A DNA stretch of 19,499 nucleotides from an archaeon (lineage in GTDB: Archaea; Thermoproteota; Nitrososphaeria; Nitrososphaerales; Nitrosopumilaceae). A model generated the notes under the pieces. The model searched no databases. It had not been told where the DNA came from and saw nothing but the letters and a program-made list of their open reading frames with translations. Each line of letters begins with the position of its first letter. Position 1 is the first letter of the stretch. The translations under genes and the position numbers were made by a program. This document shows, in pieces, positions 1 to 6,777 of this stretch. The stretch is from NCBI GenBank assembly GCA_021824845.1, contig JAKAJY010000104.1, forward strand, positions 1 through 19,499, written 5' to 3'.

Positions 1-2
1 CC

Positions 3-671
3 AGATATGATGGTGTAATTGATAGTGTGATAATTGGCGCGCAGCTTGACTCTTACTTTGATGACGCGGAAGGAAGCGTCGGACTATACAAGGAATCCTT
101 TAACAACATTTACGCAGAACTAAAGCAAAAACATCCCGGTGTAAAAATAGGAAACGCATTCTCACTAAACAACGTCCTTAACAAGAATCTGCAGAACTAT
201 GTAACTGAATTTGCAGAGACTGGCGACTTCGTGGCATTTACATATCTACCCGTGGATAGAATCAATGATATCACAAAAACGCCTGCAGAAGCGCAGGCAG
301 ACCTGCAAAAGACACTGGAACTAGTCCCAAACAATCAGATAGCGTTCTTTGAGCTTAGCTGGAGCACGGCAAGTGACATTAATGGTTCTGAGCAAAATCA
401 GGCGGAATTTATCAAACTGGCATATGACTTTTACAGAGAAAACCATTCCAAGATAGAGTTTTTCAACTGGTACCGAACATATGATAGGCCTGCGGGAAGT
501 TGTGTAATAGATCAAAAGTTTGACGAGTCCTCCACGGTATCTCTTACAAACAATGATCAATATGTCCGGGAAAGACTGGGCAGCTACACCTGTAATGCTG
601 GTCTGATCAAGACTGACAATTCTGCAAAATCTGGCTGGTCTGAGCTAAAAAACCAGATCCGGGCAAGCTAA
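3..671 (+). CDS. C-terminal part of a TIM-barrel glycosidase-like protein (5' partial)
   Basis: The reading frame is already open at the left edge and runs without a stop to TAA at 669-671, so the N-terminus lies outside the window; 222 codons are visible. The pattern looks like the second half of a clan-A-type (beta/alpha)8 glycosidase fold: IIGAQLDSYF sits where such enzymes have a strand-4 Gly-Asn-Glu, and FFELSWST resembles the strand-7 Glu nucleophile, followed by FFNWYRTYDRP near the end of the barrel. If that alignment is right, the strand-4 acid/base Glu is absent and the protein may be a non-catalytic or altered relative. I see no lipoprotein or membrane features in the visible part. 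It ends one base before nep1, so the two are probably co-transcribed. Fold assignment is moderate; substrate is unknown. Confidence 0.5.
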   Translation, partial: RYDGVIDSVIIGAQLDSYFDDAEGSVGLYKESFNNIYAELKQKHPGVKIGNAFSLNNVLNKNLQNYVTEFAETGDFVAFTYLPVDRINDITKTPAEAQADLQKTLELVPNNQIAFFELSWSTASDINGSEQNQAEFIKLAYDFYRENHSKIEFFNWYRTYDRPAGSCVIDQKFDESSTVSLTNNDQYVRERLGSYTCNAGLIKTDNSAKSGWSELKNQIRAS

Positions 672-672
672 G

Positions 673-1341
673 ATGTTATCTCTGGTAATAGCTGAGGCAT
701 CACTGGAACTGGTTCCAAAGGAGCTGTACAATCACAACGCCATTACATCATACTGTAGAAAAATGGGAAAAAGACCATCCGAAATTTTATTGGATAATTC
801 GTGGCACTTTGGTGCAATGAAAGGCCTAAAAAATGAGATAAAGCGCGGACGACCGGACTTGGTGCATTTTTGCCTGCTTGAGGCCTGCACCATACCGTTG
901 TATGAAGAAGACGAGGTTTCAGTGTATGTCCATACAATAGATGACAAGGTCATAACAGTAGGCGAGAGGGTTCGATTCCCAAAATCCTATCATAGATTTG
1001 CAGGAATAATGGAGCAACTCTTTGAGCAGCGAGTAATAAAATCAGATGATCAGAAATTATTTGAGATGCAAAACATGACATTTTCCAGATTAATTGACAA
1101 GCTAGCACCAGATCAGGTAATCGGACTGTCCCAAGAAGGGGAGCCGAGCACCTATTCGCAGGTGGCAAAGACATGCACTGATGAGACCTGTCTTGTGATT
1201 GGTGGCTTTCCAAAAGGCGAATTCTTTGATTCTACCAAAAAAAGAATCGACTCGCTACTATCCGTTGATGATAATCCACTGGAAGCACATGTGGTGGTTG
1301 CACGCACTTTGTACGAGTATGAAAAAACCATTTTTATGTAG
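673..1341 (+). CDS. nep1: Nep1/Emg1 rRNA pseudouridine N1-methyltransferase
   Basis: Nep1 is a SPOUT-class, SAM-dependent enzyme that methylates N1 of a pseudouridine in helix 35 of 16S rRNA and helps small-subunit assembly. The 222-aa product has the family's usual archaeal length. It carries the RGRPDLVHFCLLEA segment (about residues 57-70), the YVHTIDD strand, and a C-terminal LVIGGFPKGEF loop (about residues 175-185) that forms the SAM-binding trefoil knot. The ATG follows the stop of the glycosidase-like gene by one base, which suggests coupling to that gene. The 3' end overlaps the likely promoter of the downstream tRNA. Family identity is secure; the target position is by analogy with other archaeal Nep1 proteins. 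Confidence 0.93.
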   Translation: MLSLVIAEASLELVPKELYNHNAITSYCRKMGKRPSEILLDNSWHFGAMKGLKNEIKRGRPDLVHFCLLEACTIPLYEEDEVSVYVHTIDDKVITVGERVRFPKSYHRFAGIMEQLFEQRVIKSDDQKLFEMQNMTFSRLIDKLAPDQVIGLSQEGEPSTYSQVAKTCTDETCLVIGGFPKGEFFDSTKKRIDSLLSVDDNPLEAHVVVARTLYEYEKTIFM

Positions 1342-1363
1342 GCGCAAAACGTTTCAACTTTGT

Positions 1364-1436
1364 GCGGCCGTAGTATAGCCTGGTAGTACGCTGGACTTCC
1401 AATCCCGTTACCCGGGTTCAAATCCCGGCGGCCGCA
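1364..1436 (+). tRNA. trnG: tRNA-Gly (anticodon UCC)
   Basis: A 73-nt cloverleaf: acceptor GCGGCCG pairs perfectly with CGGCCGC, and the D stem is GTAT/GTAC. The anticodon stem is CTGGA/TCCCG with loop CTTCCAA (anticodon TCC), the variable loop has four bases, and the T stem CCGGG/CCCGG encloses TTCAAAT. The discriminator is A1436 and CCA is not encoded (CCT follows). There is no intron. The second pair of the anticodon stem is a U28-C42 mismatch. A TATA-like TTTTTATG at 1331-1338, inside the end of nep1, is about 28 bases upstream and is the likely box A. Confidence 0.95.
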
Positions 1437-1463
1437 CCTATTCTAGTAAACATTGTATACTGT

Positions 1464-1480
1464 AATCACTAATTGTGATT
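1464..1480 (+). promoter_or_regulatory. Inverted repeat over the dps start, possible operator
   Basis: AATCAC-TAATT-GTGATT is a perfect 6-bp inverted repeat with a 5-nt spacer that ends one base before the dps ATG. A weak TATA-like TTGTATAC (1453-1460) lies about 26 bases before the start codon, so the repeat fills the interval between TATA and start, where archaeal repressors commonly bind. The bound protein is unknown. Confidence 0.4.
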
Positions 1481-1481
1481 A

Positions 1482-1958
1482 ATGGACAAAATAAACATTG
1501 GATTGTCTCCAGAGGCACACACCAAAGTCATCTCAGTTCTGTCTGATGTTATGGCAGACCAATACGTCTTGTACACAAAGACCAAAAACTATCACTGGAA
1601 CGTAACCGGAGAAGACTTTGCGCAATACCACAAACTATTCGAAGAACAATATTCCGCAATAGACGAAGACATTGATGATGTAGCAGAGCGAATCCGAGCA
1701 TTGGGTGGAAAAACTCCAGCAACGCTTGCAGAATTTGTCAAAGCGACAACACTAAAGGAGCATCCAGGAGAATACCCATCTGCCAAAACCATGATTGCAA
1801 ATCTTTTGGCCGATCATGAAGCAGTGATCCGCAGCCTACGCAAGGCAATCGAGATATGTGATGATGTGGATGATGATGGAACGGAGGACTTTCTAACGCA
1901 GCTAATGGAAAAGCATGAAAAGACTGCTTGGATGTTGCGCGCAACCATAGAAAGCTAA
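1482..1958 (+). CDS. dps: Dps-family ferritin-like DNA-protection protein
   Basis: Dps proteins form dodecameric shells that oxidise and store iron with peroxide, protecting DNA in the cytoplasm under oxidative stress or starvation. The 158-aa product has the family's size and signature: NYHWNVTG (about residues 36-43), where His is a ferroxidase ligand, followed by a helix with FEEQY and DEDIDDVAERIRALGG that supplies Asp/Glu ligands at the subunit interface. The C-terminal helix is rich in Asp, His and Glu. The gene appears to be single, with its own promoter after the tRNA and a T-rich stretch (1967-1979) behind it. The inverted repeat at the start suggests repression, perhaps by a metal- or redox-responsive regulator. 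Confidence 0.93.
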   Translation: MDKINIGLSPEAHTKVISVLSDVMADQYVLYTKTKNYHWNVTGEDFAQYHKLFEEQYSAIDEDIDDVAERIRALGGKTPATLAEFVKATTLKEHPGEYPSAKTMIANLLADHEAVIRSLRKAIEICDDVDDDGTEDFLTQLMEKHEKTAWMLRATIES

Positions 1959-1966
1959 TGCCCTCA

Positions 1967-1979
1967 TTTTCATTTTTTG
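1967..1979 (+). terminator. T-rich terminator after dps
   Basis: TTTTCATTTTTT begins nine bases after the dps stop codon. Oligo-T tracts without a required hairpin are the usual archaeal termination signal. The next gene, tsaC, is convergent. Confidence 0.45.
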
Positions 1980-2021
1980 TATAATGCCATTTAGGCTGGA
2001 TGGTATCGATATTGCAATCAC

Positions 2022-3050
2022 TCAAGCCCTGATTTTCTTGTAGGCTGCTTTTCCCAAGCGGTTCATTATTCCAAGGCCTAGCCCCTTTTGGCTGATTCCC
2101 TGCGCCAAGATGATGTCGATTTTCTTTTCATCAAATTCCCTAAATGACTTGAAGAGATTTGCTGCAATCATGTTGGGATTTGAGCCGACAAATCTGGTCA
2201 GGTCTGATTTGGCATTGTTTTTCTTCATGCTCAGTATGCCGACTCGCATTCCCTGCTTTTTGTATTGGCGCAATAATTGTGAGATTTTCTGGTTCGCATT
2301 TGCACCCTCTACTAGAATTATTTTGGCATTGGGAGAATAATGCCGATACTTCATTCCCGGTGAGCGATGGATAGTTTTTGTCTTTTTACCGAATATGATT
2401 GGATGAATCCTCACTGCTCCGACTATTTCCCGTAGTTGTTCTAGGGTGACACTGCCAGGCCTCAACAACATTGGAGTCTTTTTGGACAAATCCACTACAG
2501 TAGATTCGATTCCTATTTTGGTGGGCCCACCATCAATGATCAGACTTATTTTTCCAGACAGATCCTCTTTGACATGCTTTGCCGTAGTAGGGCTGGGCCT
2601 GCCGGCAACGTTTGCAGAAGGAGCTGCAATTGGCACGTCGGCCTCTCTGATTAACCCTTGAGCTATTTTGTTTTTTGGCATCCTGATTGCGACAGTATCT
2701 AGTCCGCCGGTGACTATTTTTGGAACGATTTTTGATTTTTTCAATACTATGGTGAGTGGTCCTGGCCAGAATCTCTCCATCAGATCATATGCCGTGTTTG
2801 GTATGCTATCTGCCAAAATGCCTACCTCTGCTATATCGGATATGTGGACTATGAGCGGATTGTCCGATGGTCTGCCTTTGGCTGCAAATATTTTTCTCAC
2901 AGATTTTGAATTCAGTGCGTTTGCGCCAAGACCATAGACTGTTTCGGTTGGAAACGCAACTACACCACCTGATTTTATTATCTTGGCTGCCTGCCTTATC
3001 TGAGAAATGGATGGATTCTTTGGATTTATTCTGAGAGTTTTTGTTTGCAT
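2022..3050 (-). CDS. tsaC: Threonylcarbamoyl-AMP synthase (Sua5/YrdC family)
   Basis: The enzyme makes L-threonylcarbamoyl-AMP from threonine, bicarbonate and ATP, the first step of t6A37 modification in ANN-decoding tRNAs. The 342-aa product is the long Sua5 form. The N-terminal YrdC domain (about 1-205) has FPTETVYGLGANA, the KGRPSDNPL basic motif, SANVAGRPSPT, ESTVVDLS and LLRPGSVT. A linker with SPGMKYRHYSP then leads into a Rossmann-like C-terminal Sua5 domain. The ATG is at 3048-3050. The gene is convergent with dps and divergent from the Rpp21 gene across an 82-bp shared promoter region. Confidence 0.94.
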   Translation of the reverse strand: MQTKTLRINPKNPSISQIRQAAKIIKSGGVVAFPTETVYGLGANALNSKSVRKIFAAKGRPSDNPLIVHISDIAEVGILADSIPNTAYDLMERFWPGPLTIVLKKSKIVPKIVTGGLDTVAIRMPKNKIAQGLIREADVPIAAPSANVAGRPSPTTAKHVKEDLSGKISLIIDGGPTKIGIESTVVDLSKKTPMLLRPGSVTLEQLREIVGAVRIHPIIFGKKTKTIHRSPGMKYRHYSPNAKIILVEGANANQKISQLLRQYKKQGMRVGILSMKKNNAKSDLTRFVGSNPNMIAANLFKSFREFDEKKIDIILAQGISQKGLGLGIMNRLGKAAYKKIRA

Positions 3051-3132
3051 TTGTCTGATTTTAAAAACAGCTTGGCCCAGCCATATTAAGATATGATCGA
3101 TTTTTTAGACTCGATATCATAATCAAAAACTA

Positions 3133-3441
3133 GTGAAGCCGAGCCCAAAACAAATAGCATTGGAGAGAATCCAAATCATACTAAAAGAGGCCCAATCAAA
3201 CGTTCTATCTGATCCCGAGCTTGCCCAAAAACAAGCAGGCCTTGCAAAAAAAATTAGCACAAAATACCGAGTCAGATTACCATATGAAATTAGAATGCAG
3301 TTTTGCAAAAAATGCAAGTCATTCATTCCTCCCGGCGCAAACGCCCGAGTACGAGTCGGCAGATCGGCTCTAAAATCAATTAGGATAACGTGTCAATTTT
3401 GCAATCATACGTATCGCAAAGTCATCTCACAACCTAAATGA
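3133..3441 (+). CDS. rnp4: RNase P protein component 4 (Rpp21/Rpr2)
   Basis: Rpp21 binds the specificity domain of archaeal RNase P RNA together with Rpp29 and promotes 5' maturation of tRNA. The 102-aa product has two N-terminal helices (about 1-55) and a zinc ribbon with Cys pairs FCKKC and CQFC, separated by a basic RVRVGRSALKSIRI strand, as in archaeal Rpp21. It starts with GTG at 3133; a T-rich TATA-like element (about 3102-3109) is at leaderless distance. The following rps19e and PDCD5 genes form the familiar archaeal translation-related neighbourhood. Confidence 0.9.
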   Translation: MKPSPKQIALERIQIILKEAQSNVLSDPELAQKQAGLAKKISTKYRVRLPYEIRMQFCKKCKSFIPPGANARVRVGRSALKSIRITCQFCNHTYRKVISQPK

Positions 3442-3448
3442 ATATAAG
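3441..3448 (+). promoter_or_regulatory. TATA box for rps19e
   Basis: AATATAAG is centred about 28 bases before the rps19e ATG, giving a leaderless or nearly leaderless transcript. It overlaps the last bases of the Rpp21 gene, so rps19e probably has its own promoter besides read-through. Confidence 0.55.
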
Positions 3449-3472
3449 ACGATTTGAAAGGTTGACTTTCAC

Positions 3473-3925
3473 ATGGCAAAAGCCTACGATGTACCAGCAG
3501 ATGTTCTGATATCAAGACTAGCATCACTGCTCAAGTCGGAAAATATTGGAAAACCGGACTGGGCCTCATATGTAAAGACAGGCTCGCATGCAGTACGACC
3601 TCCACAAGAAAAGGAATGGTGGTACACCAGATGTGCATCCATATTTAGAAAGATATACCTGCACGGCCCAATCGGCGTAAACGACCTTAGAATCGATTAT
3701 GGCGGATCCAAGGCAGTTGGATATGCATTCTCACACCACCGCGACGCAGGAGGAGCAATCATTCGAAACGCAATTCAGGAGCTTGAAAAACTAGGCTATG
3801 TCGAAAAAGTACAAGGAAAAGGCAGAGTGGTTACTCATGCCGGAATGAAAAAACTAGACAGACTAGCATCTGACATACTGGATGAGCTTGCAGTGCAAAA
3901 CCCACTACTCAAAATCTATTCCTAG
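3473..3925 (+). CDS. rps19e: 30S ribosomal protein S19e
   Basis: S19e is an archaeal/eukaryotic-specific small-subunit protein of the ribosome head, needed for 16S/18S rRNA maturation. The 150-aa product has the expected length and the winged-helix core with diagnostic stretches: PDWASYVKTG, PPQEKEWWYTRCASIFRKIY (about 43-62), GSKAVGYAFSHHRDAGG and IRNAIQELEKLGYVE, then a GKGRVVTHAG beta-turn. The gene starts with ATG and is followed after nine bases by the PDCD5-type gene, a pairing common in archaea. Confidence 0.96.
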   Translation: MAKAYDVPADVLISRLASLLKSENIGKPDWASYVKTGSHAVRPPQEKEWWYTRCASIFRKIYLHGPIGVNDLRIDYGGSKAVGYAFSHHRDAGGAIIRNAIQELEKLGYVEKVQGKGRVVTHAGMKKLDRLASDILDELAVQNPLLKIYS

Positions 3926-3934
3926 TGATATCCT

Positions 3935-4210
3935 TTGAGCTACGATCAAGGCGATCCAAATCGACCAAGCGACGAAGAGATTATGGCACAAAAAGACATG
4001 ATTCTAAAACAACTATTATCTCCAGAGGCAAGACTTAGACTAAACAATGTTAGAATGGTAAAGCCGGAGCTGGCAGGAGTTGTCGAGAACTATCTTATTG
4101 GTATGGCGTCACAGGGCAAGCTCCGATCGCAAATCTCCGATGATCAGCTAAAACAAATACTGCTATCTGTTCAGCAGCCAAAACGTGATTTCAAAATAGA
4201 GAGAAGATAA
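3935..4210 (+). CDS. PDCD5-family DNA-binding protein
   Basis: Archaeal relatives of eukaryotic PDCD5 (TFAR19) are small helical nucleic-acid-binding proteins encoded beside rps19e; their cellular role is unsettled. The 91-aa product has the family core EEIMAQKDMILKQLLSPEARLRL (about 14-36), RMVKPELAGVVENYLI and a Q/K-rich tail. The start is TTG at 3935. A GTGAT Shine-Dalgarno-like stretch (3925-3929) begins at the last base of the rps19e stop codon, with five bases between it and the TTG, which supports this start and coupling to rps19e. Confidence 0.92.
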   Translation: MSYDQGDPNRPSDEEIMAQKDMILKQLLSPEARLRLNNVRMVKPELAGVVENYLIGMASQGKLRSQISDDQLKQILLSVQQPKRDFKIERR

Positions 4211-4220
4211 ATACAAATAA

Positions 4221-4228
4221 AATATAAT
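4221..4228 (+). promoter_or_regulatory. TATA box for the dehydrogenase operon
   Basis: AATATAAT lies in an A/T-rich stretch just after the PDCD5 gene and is centred about 28 bases before the ATG at 4253, pointing to a leaderless or near-leaderless transcript that likely also covers the following CitE-like gene. Confidence 0.55.
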
Positions 4229-4252
4229 TAGGGGTTCGCAAGAGCAAAAACC

Positions 4253-5332
4253 ATGAAGGCAGTAGTCTATGATGAATATGCGCCAGACGATAATTATGCA
4301 CGAATTCTCAAAGTCAAAGACATAGCAGATCCAAAACCAAAATCAAACGAGGTTATTTTCAAGGTAAAGGCAGCTGCTCTAAACTATAATGATATCTGGG
4401 GAATGAGAGGTGTTCCAGTAGCAGTTCCATTACCACATGTTTCAGGCTCTGATGCCGCAGGTGACGTAATCGCAGTAGGCGAAGACGTAACCAACATCAA
4501 AATAGGCGACAGAGTAGTATCACATTCAAACATGTCATGTCGTGTATGCAAGGCATGCACTGACGGTCGTGAATTTGATTGTATCAAAAGAACCATCTGG
4601 GGATTTCAGACTGGTCCAACTTGGGGTGCATATCAGGAAATCACACACCTGCCAGAGGTAAATGTACTAAAGATTCCAGACAACGTATCATACGATGATG
4701 CGGCAGCTGCATCAATGACATTATTGACATCATGGCACATGCTAGTTGGCAGAGCCAAAATCAAGCCAGGCCAAACTGTACTAATTATGGGTGGTGGTTC
4801 TGGTGTCGGCTCTTATGGTATTCAAATTGCAAAACTGTATGGATGCACAGTTATTGCTACTGCATCTGGTGACAAGCTGGAAAAATGCAAGCAACTTGGC
4901 GCAGACTTTGCAGTGGATCACAGAAACCCAGATTGGAGCAAAGAAGTATACAAGATTACCAAAGAAATCTCAAAATCATCTGGCGGAGTGCCGGGAATCG
5001 ATGTATCATTTGATCACATTGGTGAGACTCACTGGAACCCACAACTAACACTACTAAAGTATGGTGCAACACTGGTATCATGTGGTGCAACAACTGGATA
5101 TGACGCAAAGACAGATCTGCGACACATCTTCTTCAAGGGAACAAACATTCTGGGTTCTACACAAGGAACAAGAGCAGAACTAGAGGATGGCCTCTACTGG
5201 ATGGGCAAAGGCAAGATAAAATCCGTCATTGACTCTGTGTACACCTTTGAGCAAGCAGCCGAAGCCCACACAAAGATGTTGACAGGAAAAGGCCTCTTTG
5301 GCAAAATCCTGATGAAGCCAGAAGGCGTCTAA
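4253..5332 (+). CDS. MDR-family dehydrogenase, crotonyl-CoA carboxylase/reductase-like
   Basis: A 359-aa medium-chain dehydrogenase/reductase with an N-terminal GroES-like domain and a Rossmann NAD(P) domain (MGGGSGVGSYGIQ, about 181-193). The CxxCxxCx7C cluster SCRVCKAC...C (about 97-113) is the structural-zinc lobe. The catalytic-zinc ligands of alcohol dehydrogenases are missing: LNYNDIWG replaces the Cys and HVSGSDAAG replaces GHE. These two segments and IWGFQTGPTWGAYQEIT resemble crotonyl-CoA carboxylase/reductases and acryloyl-CoA reductases rather than zinc alcohol dehydrogenases. I infer reduction of an enoyl-CoA, possibly acryloyl-CoA or crotonyl-CoA in the 3-hydroxypropionate/4-hydroxybutyrate cycle. 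Its neighbour, a CitE-like acyl-CoA lyase, fits CoA-ester metabolism. The exact substrate cannot be read from sequence. Confidence 0.82.
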   Translation: MKAVVYDEYAPDDNYARILKVKDIADPKPKSNEVIFKVKAAALNYNDIWGMRGVPVAVPLPHVSGSDAAGDVIAVGEDVTNIKIGDRVVSHSNMSCRVCKACTDGREFDCIKRTIWGFQTGPTWGAYQEITHLPEVNVLKIPDNVSYDDAAAASMTLLTSWHMLVGRAKIKPGQTVLIMGGGSGVGSYGIQIAKLYGCTVIATASGDKLEKCKQLGADFAVDHRNPDWSKEVYKITKEISKSSGGVPGIDVSFDHIGETHWNPQLTLLKYGATLVSCGATTGYDAKTDLRHIFFKGTNILGSTQGTRAELEDGLYWMGKGKIKSVIDSVYTFEQAAEAHTKMLTGKGLFGKILMKPEGV

Positions 5333-5336
5333 ATTC

Positions 5337-6194
5337 TTGGCAAGGCTCTACCGCAGCCTCTTGTTTGTACCTGGGAACAATCCGCGTTTCTTAGAAAAAG
5401 CAAAAACCATCCAATCCGACATTGTCTGCTTTGATCTGGAGGATTCCGTGCCTGATCCTGAGAAGAAAAATGCTCGCAAACTAATTCGGGATGCACTAAA
5501 ATCGCGCGATTCGTATTCTTCCAGTATCTATGTTAGGACAAATTCGCCAATCTCTGGCAAAATCCCAGATGATCTCTCCGAGATAGTCCAAAAGGGACTG
5601 GATGGAATCGTAATCCCAAAGGTAAACAGTGCAAAAGAGCTAGGAAAAATCATCAAAATTATCAAATCCCTTGAGAAAAAAAGAAAGCTAAAACCTCTTT
5701 TTGTAATACCATCGATTGAATCTGCCGAGAGCGTAGTCAATACACATGAGATAGCAAAAAGCAGCAAGAGAATTCCGGCAGTCGTGTTTGGCGTCTTTGA
5801 TCTTCTAAACGACATGGGAATAGAATACACAAAGCAATCCGAGGGCGCAAAATATGCACGCGCAAAAATTCCATTAGATTCAAGAGCGGCAGGTGTTTTG
5901 ACAATCGATGCAATTTGGCAGGATCTCAAGGACTTGGAAGGCCTAAAGCAAGACTGTATTATTGGAAAAAGTCTTGGCTATTCCGGCAAATCAATAATTC
6001 ATCCTGATCAAATCATACCTTGTCATGAATTGTTTGCACCAAACAAGTCCGAGCTGGACTGGGCAAGAAAGGTTTGCTCAATATATGAAGAGTCTACAAA
6101 GAAAGGAAAGGGTGCTACCGTAGTTGATGGCAGAATGATTGATGAGGTCCACTACAAGCAGGCAAAAGCACTCTTAGACCTGGAAAAGAAATAA
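5337..6194 (+). CDS. CitE/HpcH-family aldolase (acyl-CoA lyase type)
   Basis: A 285-aa (beta/alpha)8 lyase of the citrate-lyase beta / malyl-CoA lyase superfamily, which makes or cleaves beta-hydroxyacyl-CoA or related C-C bonds with Mg2+. Visible motifs: RSLLFVPGN at the N-terminus, CFDLEDSVP, YVRTNS with the substrate Arg, IPSIESAESVV with the metal-binding Glu (about 125-135), FGVFDLLNDMG with the metal Asp, and SIIHPDQI near the end. The start is TTG four bases after the preceding stop, which implies one operon with the reductase-like gene. CitE-type proteins may act on malyl-CoA, citramalyl-CoA or other esters; I cannot choose among them. Confidence 0.85.
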   Translation: MARLYRSLLFVPGNNPRFLEKAKTIQSDIVCFDLEDSVPDPEKKNARKLIRDALKSRDSYSSSIYVRTNSPISGKIPDDLSEIVQKGLDGIVIPKVNSAKELGKIIKIIKSLEKKRKLKPLFVIPSIESAESVVNTHEIAKSSKRIPAVVFGVFDLLNDMGIEYTKQSEGAKYARAKIPLDSRAAGVLTIDAIWQDLKDLEGLKQDCIIGKSLGYSGKSIIHPDQIIPCHELFAPNKSELDWARKVCSIYEESTKKGKGATVVDGRMIDEVHYKQAKALLDLEKK

Positions 6195-6196
6195 AA

Positions 6197-6769
6197 TTGA
6201 AAAATCTATACTTGATTGTTGCATGCGTAATGGGTGCCTATTTTGCGCTCAATTTTGCTGTATTTCCGCAAACCTATCAGGATGTTCCGGTTGCAGCGCC
6301 TCAACCGTCAATTGAGGTTACACTATCTACATCGCAAATACGCCTTGGTGAGTCATTTGAGTTGTCAATAACTACGACAAACAATGGTGAGGAGGCAGAC
6401 TTGCAGACAGTAACGGTAGAGTTTCCGCAAAACCAAAACCTAGACAACATACAAATCAAATCATATGATTTTTTACAATCACCGAAATTATTCCTACCAG
6501 AACAACAAATAGGTACTGACTATACCGGCGGCCAAACTATAACTCAGTCAAAGTATTCGTTCATTGAGGCATACAATAGGCCAGCAAAGCCGGGGCTGGC
6601 TCACTCTATGACATTACAGATCACACCTACACAAACCGGAGTCTTTACCGTATACAGCAAGACTGTCGCAATGCCACACATCAATAATCTTTCACACTTT
6701 CCATTAGATGGTACAATAGACCATCAGAACGAATTCGTATTGGAACATACTGTCGAGGTCATACCATAG
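6197..6769 (+). CDS. Secreted or membrane-anchored protein with Ig-like beta domain, family unknown
   Basis: The 190-aa product starts (TTG, two bases after the CitE-like stop) with a hydrophobic helix of about 20 residues after MKN, a signal or anchor. A predicted all-beta region follows: a conserved-looking LGESFELSITTTNNGEEAD segment (about 53-71) typical of Ig-like/CARDB-type domains, and a second part rich in Thr and aromatic residues ending HTVEVIP. There are no Cys residues after the signal. It is tightly followed by a multi-pass membrane protein whose Shine-Dalgarno begins inside this gene's stop codon, so the two probably act together at the cell surface. I do not recognise the family. 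Confidence 0.7.
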   Translation: MKNLYLIVACVMGAYFALNFAVFPQTYQDVPVAAPQPSIEVTLSTSQIRLGESFELSITTTNNGEEADLQTVTVEFPQNQNLDNIQIKSYDFLQSPKLFLPEQQIGTDYTGGQTITQSKYSFIEAYNRPAKPGLAHSMTLQITPTQTGVFTVYSKTVAMPHINNLSHFPLDGTIDHQNEFVLEHTVEVIP

Positions 6770-6777
6770 GTGATACA

